DNA of 11,031 bases from Treponema sp. (GCA_012517645.1 JAAYUR010000340.1:1-11031), one strand, 5' to 3'. Shown: positions 1 to 8,024, counted from the first letter of the stretch. The notes: generated by a model from the letters alone, not told the origin. Made by a program: numbers and translations.

Positions 1-1368
1 CTCATGGGCGAGGACGCCCGCACGCTCTTCGCCTTCTCCGTTCCAGTAGGCCTCGGGGCCGCGGGCCTGATCCTGGCCTGGATCGGCAAGGCCTCCAATC
101 GGAAAATCAGCCTGCCTCCCCGGGACGGCTTCCTGTTCGTGGCCCTGGCCTGGATATTCGCCTCCGCCCTGGGAGCCCTGCCCTTCACCCTGGCCGGCAA
201 ACTTTCCTATGTGGACGCGTACTTCGAGACCATCTCCGGTTTCACGACCACCGGAGCGTCCATCCTCACGGATATCGAGGTGATGCCGAAATCCCTGCTG
301 TTATGGCGGTCCACGACCCACTGGCTCGGCGGCATGGGCATCGTGGTCCTGACCGTGGCCATCCTCCCCCTGCTGGGGGTAGGCGGCCTCGGGCTCATGG
401 AGGCGGAGACGCCGGGTCCCTCGGTGGACAAGATCACCCCCCGGATCTCCTCGACGGCCAAGATACTCTGGCTGATCTATGTGGCCTTGACGGTCCTGGA
501 GATAGGGTTGCTCATGGCCGGAGGGATGGACTGGTTCGACGCCGTCACCCACACCTTCGGGACCATGGCCACCGGCGGGTTTTCCCCTAAGAACCTGAGC
601 GTGGGGCATTACAGGTCCGGCTACATCGACGTCGTCATCACCGTGTTCATGCTGGCCGCGGGCTTGAACTTCAGCCTGTACTATAAGGTGCTCGCCGGAA
701 AAGCCGCCTCCGTCTTCCGGGACACGGAAGCCCGCACCTACCTGGGCATCTTCGCCGCCGCCGCCTTGTTGATCGCCTGGGACCTATGGCGGGGAGGCGT
801 CTTCGAAGGGTTCGGCACGTCCCTGCGCTATGCGGGGTTCCAGGCGTCCTCCATCCTGACGACCACCGGCTTTGCCACCGCGGATTTCGCCCGATGGCCC
901 CCCCTGTCCCAGACCGTCCTGTTTCTGCTGATGTTTATCGGGGGTTGCTCCGGCTCCACCGGAGGCGGCATCAAGGTCATCCGGATCATCTTCCTGTCCA
1001 AGATGGCCTTTACGGAAATGAGGTACCTGCTTAACCCCCGGGGCATATTCGGGATCTTCGTGGACGGAAAGTCCCTTCGAAAGAACATCATCTACGACAC
1101 GGCGGCCTTCGTGCTGCTCTATATATTCCTCCTGCTCGCCACAACCCTCGTGGTGGCGGCGGGGGGCTACGACATCCTGACCTCCCTGACATCCAGCCTG
1201 GCCACGGTGGGCAACATCGGCCCCGGCTTCGGCAAGGTAGGACCGGCCTTCAATTACGCGTTCTTCCCGGACTGGATCAAGATGTGGCTTTCCTTCGCCA
1301 TGCTCGCGGGACGGCTTGAGATCTATACCATCTTCATACTCTTCACCCGGGCGTTCTGGCGGAGGTAA
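1..1368 (+). CDS. trkH: TrkH-family potassium uptake transporter, 5'-partial
   Basis: This is the membrane-embedded, K+-conducting subunit of a Trk/Ktr-type uptake system, which normally works with a cytoplasmic TrkA/KtrA regulator that is not in the window. Numbered from the first ATG (base 4), four selectivity-filter-like repeats are visible: TTTGAS (81-86), ATGGFS (189-194), TTTGFA (287-292) and TVGNIG (401-406). The family signatures GGCSGSTGGGIKVIRI (about 313-328) and LAGRLEIYT at the C-terminus are also present, with hydrophobic segments throughout. The frame is open to the window edge, and 454 residues is slightly short of the usual roughly 480. The first transmembrane helix therefore probably lies upstream, and the ATG at base 4 is likely internal. 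The gene ends 18 bp from the convergent cyclic-nucleotide-binding gene, with only a weak 5-bp CCCTC/GAGGG stem between. Family assignment is secure; the start is not visible. Confidence 0.95.
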   Translation, partial: LMGEDARTLFAFSVPVGLGAAGLILAWIGKASNRKISLPPRDGFLFVALAWIFASALGALPFTLAGKLSYVDAYFETISGFTTTGASILTDIEVMPKSLLLWRSTTHWLGGMGIVVLTVAILPLLGVGGLGLMEAETPGPSVDKITPRISSTAKILWLIYVALTVLEIGLLMAGGMDWFDAVTHTFGTMATGGFSPKNLSVGHYRSGYIDVVITVFMLAAGLNFSLYYKVLAGKAASVFRDTEARTYLGIFAAAALLIAWDLWRGGVFEGFGTSLRYAGFQASSILTTTGFATADFARWPPLSQTVLFLLMFIGGCSGSTGGGIKVIRIIFLSKMAFTEMRYLLNPRGIFGIFVDGKSLRKNIIYDTAAFVLLYIFLLLATTLVVAAGGYDILTSLTSSLATVGNIGPGFGKVGPAFNYAFFPDWIKMWLSFAMLAGRLEIYTIFILFTRAFWRR

Positions 1369-1386
1369 GAACCCCTCGGGACCGGT

Positions 1387-2028
1387 TCAGAGGGCAGGAC
1401 GATCCGCCGCGCGGCGATCCACCCGGGCCAGGAATTCCGCGGGCAAAACGACGTGCTCCTTGGTCTGGGAACTGGTGGCGGCCCAGCGGATCGCTCCGTC
1501 CTTGAGCATGCGGAAGACGGCGGCGTCCAGGTCGTCCAAGGCTATGCCCATACGCCCGTTGATCCAAGCCTTCATGTCTCCCATCCGAACCTTGATCCCA
1601 CCGTCGTGGATTCTCTCGCCGAAGCGAAGGGCGAAGTCCGCCATGCCCCGCTGTATCCGCTCCTTGGGCATCGTCTCGATCAGGTCGGAGACGAGGTCGT
1701 TGGAGCACCGGATCCGCTCCGAAAGGACCTTGATGATCTTCAAGGCGAACTTGCCGTTCGATTGGATCAGGGCCTCGAAGGCGGGGCGGTCCACCACAAG
1801 GAGCTTCGTGTCTCGAACCGCCACGGCGGAGGCGGACCGCGGGCGGCCATCGATCAGGGCCATCTCCCCGAAGAACTCGTTGGGTTCGTCGATGGTGGAA
1901 AGGACCGTCTCCCCGCCCTCGACCCGTTTCTTCAGGTCCACGGCCCCCGCCAATAGGACGTACATCACGTCCCCGGGATCGCCCTCCCGGAAGATCGACT
2001 CGCCCGTAAGGTATACCTGTTCGGTCAT
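1387..2028 (-). CDS. Crp/Fnr-like cyclic-nucleotide-binding protein
   Basis: This 213-residue protein has a CAP-type effector domain (about 5-105) and a C-terminal winged-helix-like region (about 120-195). The phosphate-binding cassette reads FGEMALIDGRPRSASA (53-68). It keeps the Glu (E55) and Arg (R64) that contact cyclic nucleotide in CAP and PKA regulatory subunits, so real cAMP or cGMP binding is plausible. The helix-rich segment after residue 96 fits the dimerisation C-helix. The C-terminal part (IKVRMGDMKAWINGRMGI, then LDAAVFRMLKDGAI) resembles a Crp-type wHTH but is divergent, so DNA binding is inferred. The start at 2028 is chosen because AGGAG lies 7 nt upstream; upstream in-frame codons have no such site. 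It lies 78 bp downstream of the MFS gene, convergent with trkH, and has its own candidate promoter. The regulated genes are unknown. Confidence 0.9.
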   Translation of the reverse strand: MTEQVYLTGESIFREGDPGDVMYVLLAGAVDLKKRVEGGETVLSTIDEPNEFFGEMALIDGRPRSASAVAVRDTKLLVVDRPAFEALIQSNGKFALKIIKVLSERIRCSNDLVSDLIETMPKERIQRGMADFALRFGERIHDGGIKVRMGDMKAWINGRMGIALDDLDAAVFRMLKDGAIRWAATSSQTKEHVVLPAEFLARVDRRAADRPAL

Positions 2029-2046
2029 CCATGAGCTCCTGCCACC

Positions 2047-2075
2047 ATTGTAGGCCCCCGACCGCCGCAGCACAA
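2047..2075 (-). promoter_or_regulatory. Candidate sigma70 promoter of the cyclic-nucleotide-binding gene
   Basis: On the minus strand TTGTGC (2075-2070) is followed after 17 bp by TACAAT (2052-2047). The -10 matches the consensus at 5 of 6 positions and the -35 at 3 of 6. The predicted transcription start, near 2040, would sit right at the AGGAG ribosome site, giving a very short leader. That tight fit and the weak -35 keep confidence low. Confidence 0.3.
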
Positions 2076-2103
2076 GCTTCGATACAGTATCCCAGGCTTC
2101 CTG

Positions 2104-2126
2104 CCGCTAGGGCGTCGCCCTAGCGG
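2104..2126 (-). terminator. Perfect 10-bp hairpin across the MFS stop codon
   Basis: CCGCTAGGGC and GCCCTAGCGG form a perfect 10-bp inverted repeat with a 3-nt loop (2114-2116). The stop codon of the MFS gene (2109-2107) lies inside the stem. Each arm contains CTAG. No T-run follows on the minus strand, so this is not a classical intrinsic terminator. It may be a transcript 3'-end stabiliser, an attenuator before the cyclic-nucleotide-binding gene, or a Rho-associated end. Confidence 0.45.
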
Positions 2127-3408
2127 GCCCGAGGCTCCGATCCCAGGCATACAGTGCCGCCAAGCCCAGGGCCCCGACCCCGGCCAGAAGCCCGATCGGC
2201 CTCCAGATCGCCCGCGACCCCAGGGCTTCCATGGCCGGTCCCGACACCAGGGGCGCCAGGGCATTGCCAAGGATGTAGCAGAAGGAGACGGCGCTGTTGA
2301 TCCGTCCCCGATGGGAGGCTGGGGATCGTTCCGCGATGAAGACATTGTTGTTCGTGGCCCCCAGGATCTCCCCGATCGTCCAGGCGAAGGTGCAGGCAAG
2401 GATGGGGACCAACCCCGCGGCTGCGGCGTAGGCGCCGAACCCGAGCAGGTAGAAGACCGAACCCGCCGCCGCGGCCAGCAGGGCGGGCCAGCGACGGGAA
2501 ACCGCTGTGACCAGGGCCGTGCAAACGACCACGGTCAGACCGTTCACCGCCATGGCCGCCCCGAAGGCCGGGGGACCCGCCTCGGGTCCGAACATGTCCT
2601 TCAGGTAGAGAGGAAGGGCGAAGGTATGCTGGTTGTAGACGAAGGCCGTCAGCGCCGCCAGGGAGGCGAAGACCAGGAGGACCGGGTCTGCGGCCAGGAT
2701 GCGCAGGGTTCCCCCCGCGGGCTTGGCGGCCCGGTCCGACGCGGATGTTCGGCCGGTCCCGGGGCCGGGCTCCTCCGCGGCCTCCCTTGCGGTCTCCTCC
2801 GCGCCCGGGGCGCCGGACGGGGCGGACAGGAGGGGATTCGTCTCCCGGACGAACCGGAACACCACGGCCGCCGCGACGCTCAGGGCCAGGGCGTTCCCGA
2901 CGAAGAGGAGCCGCGGCGCCATGGAAAAGAGGAAGCCCGCCGCCAGGGGGCCGATCGAGAAGCCGATGTTGTTGCCCCAATACAGGAGGGCGAAGGCCTC
3001 CTTCCGCCGCTCCGGGGGGGCGCAGTCCGCGACCACGGCGTTCATGACCGGCCAGGTGCCCGAAAGGGCCCCCAGGCCGAAGGCGATGACGAAGGGCGCG
3101 GCAGGCACGAACCCGAGGACCGCGCAGACCGCGAAGGCCGCGGCGGTCAGGACTTGCAGCCCTCCCAGCACGGGCCTGCGGCCCAGGCTGTCTCCGAGCT
3201 TCCCGCCCGCCAGCAAGCCCGCCGCGGAGACGACGGAAACCGCGGACATGAAGGCCCCGGCCGCAGCTTGGCTATAGCCCAGCTTCATGGTCAGCATCAT
3301 GGCCAGGAAGGGATTCACGAAACTCCCGGCGGACACCACCAGCCGGACTACGAAGAGCGCATAGATCTCCCGCGGGAAGAAACCCCGCAGGGAAGCGACG
3401 GATCCCAT
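2107..3408 (-). CDS. Major facilitator superfamily transporter (MdtH/drug-efflux-like)
   Basis: This is a 433-residue inner-membrane secondary transporter, most like the 12-helix drug/H+ antiporter branch. MFS motif A is clear between helices 2 and 3 (GGKLGDSLGRRP, 68-79). A motif-C-like segment (GFSIGPLAAG, 149-158) is typical of antiporters. Two hydrophobic halves are separated by a polar, Gly/Glu/Ala-rich linker (about 190-240), the usual cytoplasmic loop between helices 6 and 7. The ATG at 3408 is preceded by GAGGT with about 5 nt spacing, which supports the start. It lies 87 bp downstream of the lipoprotein protease and 78 bp upstream of the cyclic-nucleotide-binding gene on the same strand. 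The substrate cannot be told from sequence; sugar or metabolite export is as possible as drug efflux. Confidence 0.9.
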   Translation of the reverse strand: MGSVASLRGFFPREIYALFVVRLVVSAGSFVNPFLAMMLTMKLGYSQAAAGAFMSAVSVVSAAGLLAGGKLGDSLGRRPVLGGLQVLTAAAFAVCAVLGFVPAAPFVIAFGLGALSGTWPVMNAVVADCAPPERRKEAFALLYWGNNIGFSIGPLAAGFLFSMAPRLLFVGNALALSVAAAVVFRFVRETNPLLSAPSGAPGAEETAREAAEEPGPGTGRTSASDRAAKPAGGTLRILAADPVLLVFASLAALTAFVYNQHTFALPLYLKDMFGPEAGPPAFGAAMAVNGLTVVVCTALVTAVSRRWPALLAAAAGSVFYLLGFGAYAAAAGLVPILACTFAWTIGEILGATNNNVFIAERSPASHRGRINSAVSFCYILGNALAPLVSGPAMEALGSRAIWRPIGLLAGVGALGLAALYAWDRSLGPARATP

Positions 3409-3425
3409 GGATTACCTCGATTCAA

Positions 3426-3457
3426 GCCCGTGCTTCGGCCGAACCCGAGGCACGGGC
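3426..3457 (-). terminator. Hairpin in the leader of the MFS gene
   Basis: Bases 3426-3438 and 3445-3457 form a 13-position stem with one mismatch (A/C on the minus strand) and a 6-nt loop. It sits between the protease stop and the MFS ribosome site and is followed on the minus strand by TTGAATCGAGGT, without a T-run. A second, weaker GGCGGA/TCCGCC stem (3467-3472 with 3481-3486) lies just after the protease stop. Together they could end protease transcripts or fold the MFS leader. No regulator can be named. Confidence 0.35.
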
Positions 3458-3495
3458 GATACGGACGGCGGACGGTTCGCTCCGCCGCCCCGGAC

Positions 3496-5490
3496 CTAGC
3501 GGACGATCTCTATCCCGGACCGAAGGGCTTCGAAGCGGGCCGCCAGGGCGGCCTCGTCCCCGGGTTCCTCCATGGAGAGATACAAGGAATAGAGGGCGTC
3601 CGGAGCCCCTTCCTTCCGGGGCAGGAGGGCGCCCAGGGCGCCCACGTTTTCCTTGGGATTGATCCCGGGCTTCCCGTCGAAGGGGGCGCGCGCCTTGACC
3701 AGGGCATCCCAGCCCTCCGCGGCCTTGGCGCCCAGCCGTGCGTCGGGCTTCACGTTCTTGTACAGGATGGCGAAGTCCCGGCCCCGTACATCCCGCTGGA
3801 CAAGGAGCTTGCGGAACCCGTACCGCACCGCGCCTCCCTGGAAGTAGTACGCCGGACTCAGCATGAGGGAGGAGGACGGGGTCCACTCGAACACCCGGGA
3901 TCCCGCGGAGACCGAGAAATCCGGGGGCCGGAGCTCCAGGGTGCGATCCGCCTCGGACCACCGCAGTTCCACCCCCGCGAAGGCGTCCGGCACGAGCTTC
4001 CCGAGGGCCAGGAACCTCTCCCATTCGGGAAAGGTTCCCTTGTATGCCGTCTGCACCCGGTCGCAGCCCGCCCGAAGGTCCCAGTCGTAGATCCCGATCC
4101 TGCCCGTGGGTTGGTAGGTCCAGATGACCGCCGGTCCGTCCGGAAGGGGAAGGGTGTAGGCGAGCAGGGCGCGGTCCTCGAACTCCACGGTCCAGCGGGC
4201 CCGGATCCAGGTCCGGCCGGCCAGGTCCCGGTATTCCCCCGTTTCCGCGGGGGATCCGAAGGACAGGATCCGGTATTTCCCGCTGCCCCCCAGGCCGCGC
4301 TCAAGGGAGACACCCTTGAGGATCAGGTCCATCAGGGCCTTGGGGTCCTTAAGGATAGCGCCCGGGTCCGAGGTCTTTGGCAGATCGACCTTGAGCAAGG
4401 AGTATCCGCCCACCTTGGCCTGCAGAATCGCCCCGTCATCCGGCAGATTGAATCTCTCCACCTTCAGGTCGCTCATTTTCCACTGATTGTCGTCCTTGTC
4501 CACGAAGGCCAGCTCCGGGAAGGAGGAATCGGCCACCGCGGACAGGAGGTAGGCGTTGGCGGGGCCTTCCAGGTACGCCGGCGCGGCCTTGAACAGCTCC
4601 TTCATCGCCTGGTCATAGACCGGGGCGTACCGTTCCGTGATCGCCCTCCGGATCTCCCGATAGGACGCCGGAAGGGCCACATCGGTCTCGAATACCTTGG
4701 TAAGGTTGTTGGCCAAGAGCAGGTGCCCGTAGGTCAGGCGCTGGCGGAATCGCAGGGTCTCCGGAGAAACCTCCAACAGGGCGGACGCGGGCAGGGAATA
4801 GAGGATGTTGTCCCTAAGGGCCGCTACGACGCCCACGACCTTGCCCTCGGGGGTGATCAAGGGCCCCCCGGAGTTGCCGGGATTCCCGTCCGCCGAGGAC
4901 TTGAGGCGTTGCCAGCGGCCGGATTCCTCCTCGGGGACCGTGCCCAGGACAAGGCCGTTCCGCACGACGATCCCCTCTCCCAGGGCGTTGCCCACGCTGT
5001 ACACCTGGGAACCGGGGGTGAAGGTCTTCTCGAACTCGAAGTACCGGTCGAAGGTCCGGCCTTTGACCGTGAAAACCAGGAAATCCCGTTCGTTGGATCC
5101 CCGCTTGACGGTATCCACCTCGTAGACACCGCCCCGGGAATCCCGGATGTAGTACCCGTCGTAGACCAGGCTGGCCTCGCCCAGGTCGATCACGTGGAAT
5201 GCCGTGACCAAGTCCGTCCGGGATACGGCGAAGGCCGTGCCGATGGAGTAGTACTCGTCCGTACGGATCGCGTAGGGGACGGAGTTCCAGTCCAGGGGCT
5301 TGTCGTAGGTAAGGGAGTCGACGGCCGACTTCTTGACCACCACCTCGAAGACCGCCTCGTCGACCAGGGCGGCCGCCTTGGGGGAAAGCCCGGAGGACGA
5401 GCGGCCCGCGGAGGGGGCGGATACGCAGGAAACCAGGAACAGGGCGGCTCCGATCAGGGACGCGGCGAGGAGGCGGAATGGTTTCATCAT
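3496..5490 (-). CDS. Trypsin-like serine protease lipoprotein with a large C-terminal region
   Basis: The 664-residue product starts with a short Lys/Arg n-region, a hydrophobic stretch and the lipobox LVSC, giving a predicted lipidated Cys22 and an envelope location. A chymotrypsin-fold protease domain follows (about 60-245). The expected triad is His99 in TAFHVID, Asp136 in SNERDFLVF and Ser207 in GNPGNSGGP, so the protease looks catalytically intact and HtrA/DegP-like in its core. No PDZ domain is apparent. The remaining roughly 415 residues match nothing I recognise; they are mixed beta-rich segments with few cysteines. The ATG pair at 5490/5487 is used because it places the signal peptide correctly; in-frame upstream TTG and ATG codons would add a non-signal extension. 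A good promoter ends only a few bases upstream. A role in envelope protein quality control or processing is inferred. Confidence 0.88.
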   Translation of the reverse strand: MMKPFRLLAASLIGAALFLVSCVSAPSAGRSSSGLSPKAAALVDEAVFEVVVKKSAVDSLTYDKPLDWNSVPYAIRTDEYYSIGTAFAVSRTDLVTAFHVIDLGEASLVYDGYYIRDSRGGVYEVDTVKRGSNERDFLVFTVKGRTFDRYFEFEKTFTPGSQVYSVGNALGEGIVVRNGLVLGTVPEEESGRWQRLKSSADGNPGNSGGPLITPEGKVVGVVAALRDNILYSLPASALLEVSPETLRFRQRLTYGHLLLANNLTKVFETDVALPASYREIRRAITERYAPVYDQAMKELFKAAPAYLEGPANAYLLSAVADSSFPELAFVDKDDNQWKMSDLKVERFNLPDDGAILQAKVGGYSLLKVDLPKTSDPGAILKDPKALMDLILKGVSLERGLGGSGKYRILSFGSPAETGEYRDLAGRTWIRARWTVEFEDRALLAYTLPLPDGPAVIWTYQPTGRIGIYDWDLRAGCDRVQTAYKGTFPEWERFLALGKLVPDAFAGVELRWSEADRTLELRPPDFSVSAGSRVFEWTPSSSLMLSPAYYFQGGAVRYGFRKLLVQRDVRGRDFAILYKNVKPDARLGAKAAEGWDALVKARAPFDGKPGINPKENVGALGALLPRKEGAPDALYSLYLSMEEPGDEAALAARFEALRSGIEIVR

Positions 5491-5500
5491 AGTGCCCCGA

Positions 5501-5529
5501 ACCATATCACACAGCCGAGGGAGTCTCAA
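5501..5529 (-). promoter_or_regulatory. Candidate sigma70 promoter of the lipoprotein protease
   Basis: On the minus strand TTGAGA (5529-5524; 5 of 6 consensus) is followed after exactly 17 bp by TATGGT (5506-5501; 4 of 6) with a TGN extended -10 element before it. The expected start point, near 5494, is only about 4 nt before the ATG pair at 5490/5487. The protease mRNA would then be nearly leaderless. Confidence 0.4.
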
Positions 5530-5568
5530 CCTGGATCCGGGAATCCCAGGGCGCGGCGGGGTCCGCGC
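5530..5568 (-). terminator. Two small hairpins directly after the radical SAM gene
   Basis: GCGCGG (5551-5556) pairs with CCGCGC (5563-5568) around a 6-nt loop, immediately after the stop codon at 5571-5569. A second imperfect stem pairs CCTGGAT (5530-5536) with ATCCCAGG (5543-5550), with one bulge. No T-run follows. They could serve as a Rho-type 3' end upstream of the protease promoter. Such stems are also frequent by chance in GC-rich DNA. Confidence 0.25.
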
Positions 5569-7266
5569 TCACCTCCCGGCCGGTTCGATCCGAGGCCCGT
5601 CCCGGCCCGGGGCCACGACCCAGACCCCCGGCTTCTCGGGAACGGTCCGCGCGAGGCGGCTCGGGTCCCGGGACGCGGGGCTGAACAGGTCATCCGGACG
5701 ACGGGAGAGGCGGAGCCGGGTCGTCCGGCCCTCGGCGAGGGCCCGGGTCCAGGCTCCGTGCAGGGAGACCAGGTCCCGGACCAGGGGGAGGAGCCGCTCC
5801 GCGCCGGCGGCGCGATAGGCCTCCTCCAGAATTTTCAGCTGGAATGCCTCTATGTCGACATGCCGGAGGGTCTCCGTGTCGCCGGGGAGCTCCCGCAGCC
5901 GGGCCGAGACAGCTTCCAGGAACCCGGAGGGCCGAATCCGAAGGGGGCGCAGGACGGATACAAACCAACCTACGGCCCGGCCCCGGGAATAGAATATGTC
6001 CACAGCCCGGGCCAGGCCCTCGGCCCGGGCCAGGTCCCCGGCCGGGAAACTCGGAGAGGAAAGGATCCCGTAGGGAGGCCGGACCTCGCGGGACAGGCCC
6101 AGCTCGCCGGCTCGGTCCGACAGGACCGTGCCCGGAAGCACCGAGAGCCGGAAGACGTCCAGGTGGTTGGGTTCCAGCCCCAGGGCGTAGTCCAGGCTCT
6201 CCCGGAAGCCGGCCAGGTCGTCCCCGGGCAGGCCGTAGATCAAGTCCAGGCCGAAGACGACCCCCGCCGAGGAGAGCAGGGCGATCTTGCGGCGGAATTC
6301 CTTCCGATCGAAGCCCGGGCGGCCGACCCGGGCCAGCACCTCCGGCCGGGCGCTCTGGAGCCCCGCCTGCACCGAACAAGGGATGGACGCGAACAGGCGC
6401 GCCTGGGCCGGGTCCAGGAATTCCGCCCGGATCTCGAAGGTGAAGTGGATCCCCGGAGACTCCCGGCGGAGGAGGGCCAAGATCGTTCGGGCCTTTTCCG
6501 GGTTCGCGTTGAAGGTCGGGTCCAGGACGCAGACCTCCCGTGCGCCGCTCCGCACAAAGGCCCGAAGCTCAGCGCGAACGACTTCGTCGGGAAAGCTCCG
6601 CACCCCCCGGCAGCCCTTGGATTCGTAGCAGAAGTGGCAGGCGAAGGGACAGCCACGGGCGAGTTCCCATAGGGCGCCGCCGTAGCTGGACGCGTCCAAG
6701 GTTCCGTCCAGGTAGGGAGAGGGCACGAGGGAAAGGTCCGGAATGCCAGGAGCTTCGAGCCCCCGGATCCGGGTATCCTGCTCCGACGCGGCGGGGCCGG
6801 GGCGCGTCCGGCCTGCCCGGACACCCGGGACAGCCCCGGGGTTCCCGCCGGCCAGTACCTGCTCCAGGGCGAGGGGGGCGGATTCCTCGCCCTCCCCTTC
6901 CACGACGAAATCCAAACCGCCCTCCGCCCGGACCCCGGCGGGATCCGCGGTGGCCTCGGGCCCGCCGGCGAAAAGAACAAGGGTCGGCCGGGCGCGCCGC
7001 AGGTCCCGGGCCGCGGCCAGCAGGAGATCCCGGTTCCAGACGTAGACGGAGAACCCGACCGCCCGGGGCCTGCGATCCAGGACGGCCCGGACAAGGCTCT
7101 CGGGATCCCACGGCGACTGGAGGGCCAGGAGTTCCGGATCGACCTGCCCGGCGGTGGACGGATGAGCCTTAAGGGCCGAGACGATCCGAGCGGCTCCCAG
7201 AGGCGCGTGGCGGGCGGAGGACCCCAGGGATGCCGCGAGAATAAGGACCTTTGCGGGTTCGGTCAT
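5569..7266 (-). CDS. B12-binding-domain radical SAM protein (DUF4080-like)
   Basis: This 565-residue cytoplasmic protein has an N-terminal Rossmann-like cobalamin-binding-type domain (about 5-140) with FAGGPEATADP (about 99-109) and VVEGEGEE (about 122-129). The radical SAM core (about 195-400) has the 4Fe-4S motif CPFACHFC, Cys206, Cys210 and Cys213. A later YGLPGDD segment (344-350) is typical of B12/radical SAM enzymes. The C-terminal part (about 400-500, with DIFYSRGRAVGWF) resembles the DUF4080 domain. The classical DxHxxG cobalamin-ligating motif is not seen, so B12 may be absent or held base-on. The start at 7266 is set by the ATGA overlap with truA, and GGGGCGGA precedes it; translation is probably coupled to truA. 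The substrate is unknown; RNA or lipid modification would be speculation. Confidence 0.88.
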   Translation of the reverse strand: MTEPAKVLILAASLGSSARHAPLGAARIVSALKAHPSTAGQVDPELLALQSPWDPESLVRAVLDRRPRAVGFSVYVWNRDLLLAAARDLRRARPTLVLFAGGPEATADPAGVRAEGGLDFVVEGEGEESAPLALEQVLAGGNPGAVPGVRAGRTRPGPAASEQDTRIRGLEAPGIPDLSLVPSPYLDGTLDASSYGGALWELARGCPFACHFCYESKGCRGVRSFPDEVVRAELRAFVRSGAREVCVLDPTFNANPEKARTILALLRRESPGIHFTFEIRAEFLDPAQARLFASIPCSVQAGLQSARPEVLARVGRPGFDRKEFRRKIALLSSAGVVFGLDLIYGLPGDDLAGFRESLDYALGLEPNHLDVFRLSVLPGTVLSDRAGELGLSREVRPPYGILSSPSFPAGDLARAEGLARAVDIFYSRGRAVGWFVSVLRPLRIRPSGFLEAVSARLRELPGDTETLRHVDIEAFQLKILEEAYRAAGAERLLPLVRDLVSLHGAWTRALAEGRTTRLRLSRRPDDLFSPASRDPSRLARTVPEKPGVWVVAPGRDGPRIEPAGR

Positions 7267-8024
7267 TCCGCCCCGGGCGCTTCGGTCCGGAACTCCACCC
7301 GGACCAGGCAAAGCCCCTGGGCGGGCGCGGCCCCGGGAACCGCGGCGCGGTCCCTGCGCTCCAGCATCCCCCGGATATCCTTCGCCCCCAGGCGGCCCTT
7401 GCCCGCCTCGATCAGGGCCCCCGCCATGATGCGGGCCTGGTTGTACAGGAACCCGTCCGCGGAAAAGAGGATATCCACGAACTGTCCGTTCCGCTGGATG
7501 TGGACCGTCCGCAAGTCCCGCTCCCCGCCCCTTTTAAGACCCCGGTGGTTGGCGAAGGCCGAGAAGTCCCGCCGCCCGACCAACTCCGCGGCCGCAGCCT
7601 CCATGGCGGGGAGGTCCAGGGATTCCGGGACGTGAAGGCTATAGCGCCGGGAAAAGGGATCCGGGATCGGATGGACATGGAGCCGGTACCGATAGGTCTT
7701 CTCCACCGCCCAGTACCGGGCATGGAAACGCTCGGGGACTTCCTTTACGGAGCGGCAGGCGATGTCCCGGGGAAGAGCCTCATTCACGTCCTCGAGGATG
7801 TCCTCAGGCGCGCGGGTCGTATCGGTATGGAAATTGGCGGCCTGCCCCTCCGCGTGGACCCCCGCGTCCGTCCGGCCCGCGCCGATGATAGGGACGGCCC
7901 GGCCCAGGACTCGTCCTAGGGCCGCCTCGACCGATTCCTGGACGGTCTTCCCCGATCCGGGCAGCCTCTGCCAGCCCTTGTAGCCGGTACCGTCGTAGGC
8001 GAGGGTCAAAAGGAGGTTCCGCAT
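7263..8024 (-). CDS. truA: tRNA pseudouridine(38-40) synthase TruA
   Basis: The product converts U38-U40 in the tRNA anticodon arm to pseudouridine. It has 253 residues, the normal TruA length. Family hallmarks are the N-terminal LAYDGTGYKGWQ, the catalytic motif GAGRTDAGVHA with Asp53, HARYWAVEKTYRYRL, FSAFANH and the C-terminal GFLYNQARIMAGALIE segment. The ATG at 8024 fits the family N-terminus. Its upstream sequence shows no clear ribosome site, so it may be leaderless or weakly initiated. A TATCCT sequence at about 8037-8032 is a weak possible -10. The stop overlaps the start of the radical SAM gene by ATGA. This is the first gene of the minus-strand block, read away from the repeat region. 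Confidence 0.96.
   Translation of the reverse strand: MRNLLLTLAYDGTGYKGWQRLPGSGKTVQESVEAALGRVLGRAVPIIGAGRTDAGVHAEGQAANFHTDTTRAPEDILEDVNEALPRDIACRSVKEVPERFHARYWAVEKTYRYRLHVHPIPDPFSRRYSLHVPESLDLPAMEAAAAELVGRRDFSAFANHRGLKRGGERDLRTVHIQRNGQFVDILFSADGFLYNQARIMAGALIEAGKGRLGAKDIRGMLERRDRAAVPGAAPAQGLCLVRVEFRTEAPGAE

Noticed and set aside
2311..6672. A very long open frame (about 1450 codons) on the + strand, antisense to the MFS, protease and radical SAM genes
   Set aside because: The product is a low-complexity Gly/Arg/Pro/Gln string with no domain, and it lies opposite genes with clear catalytic motifs. Stop-free antisense frames are common in GC-rich coding DNA.
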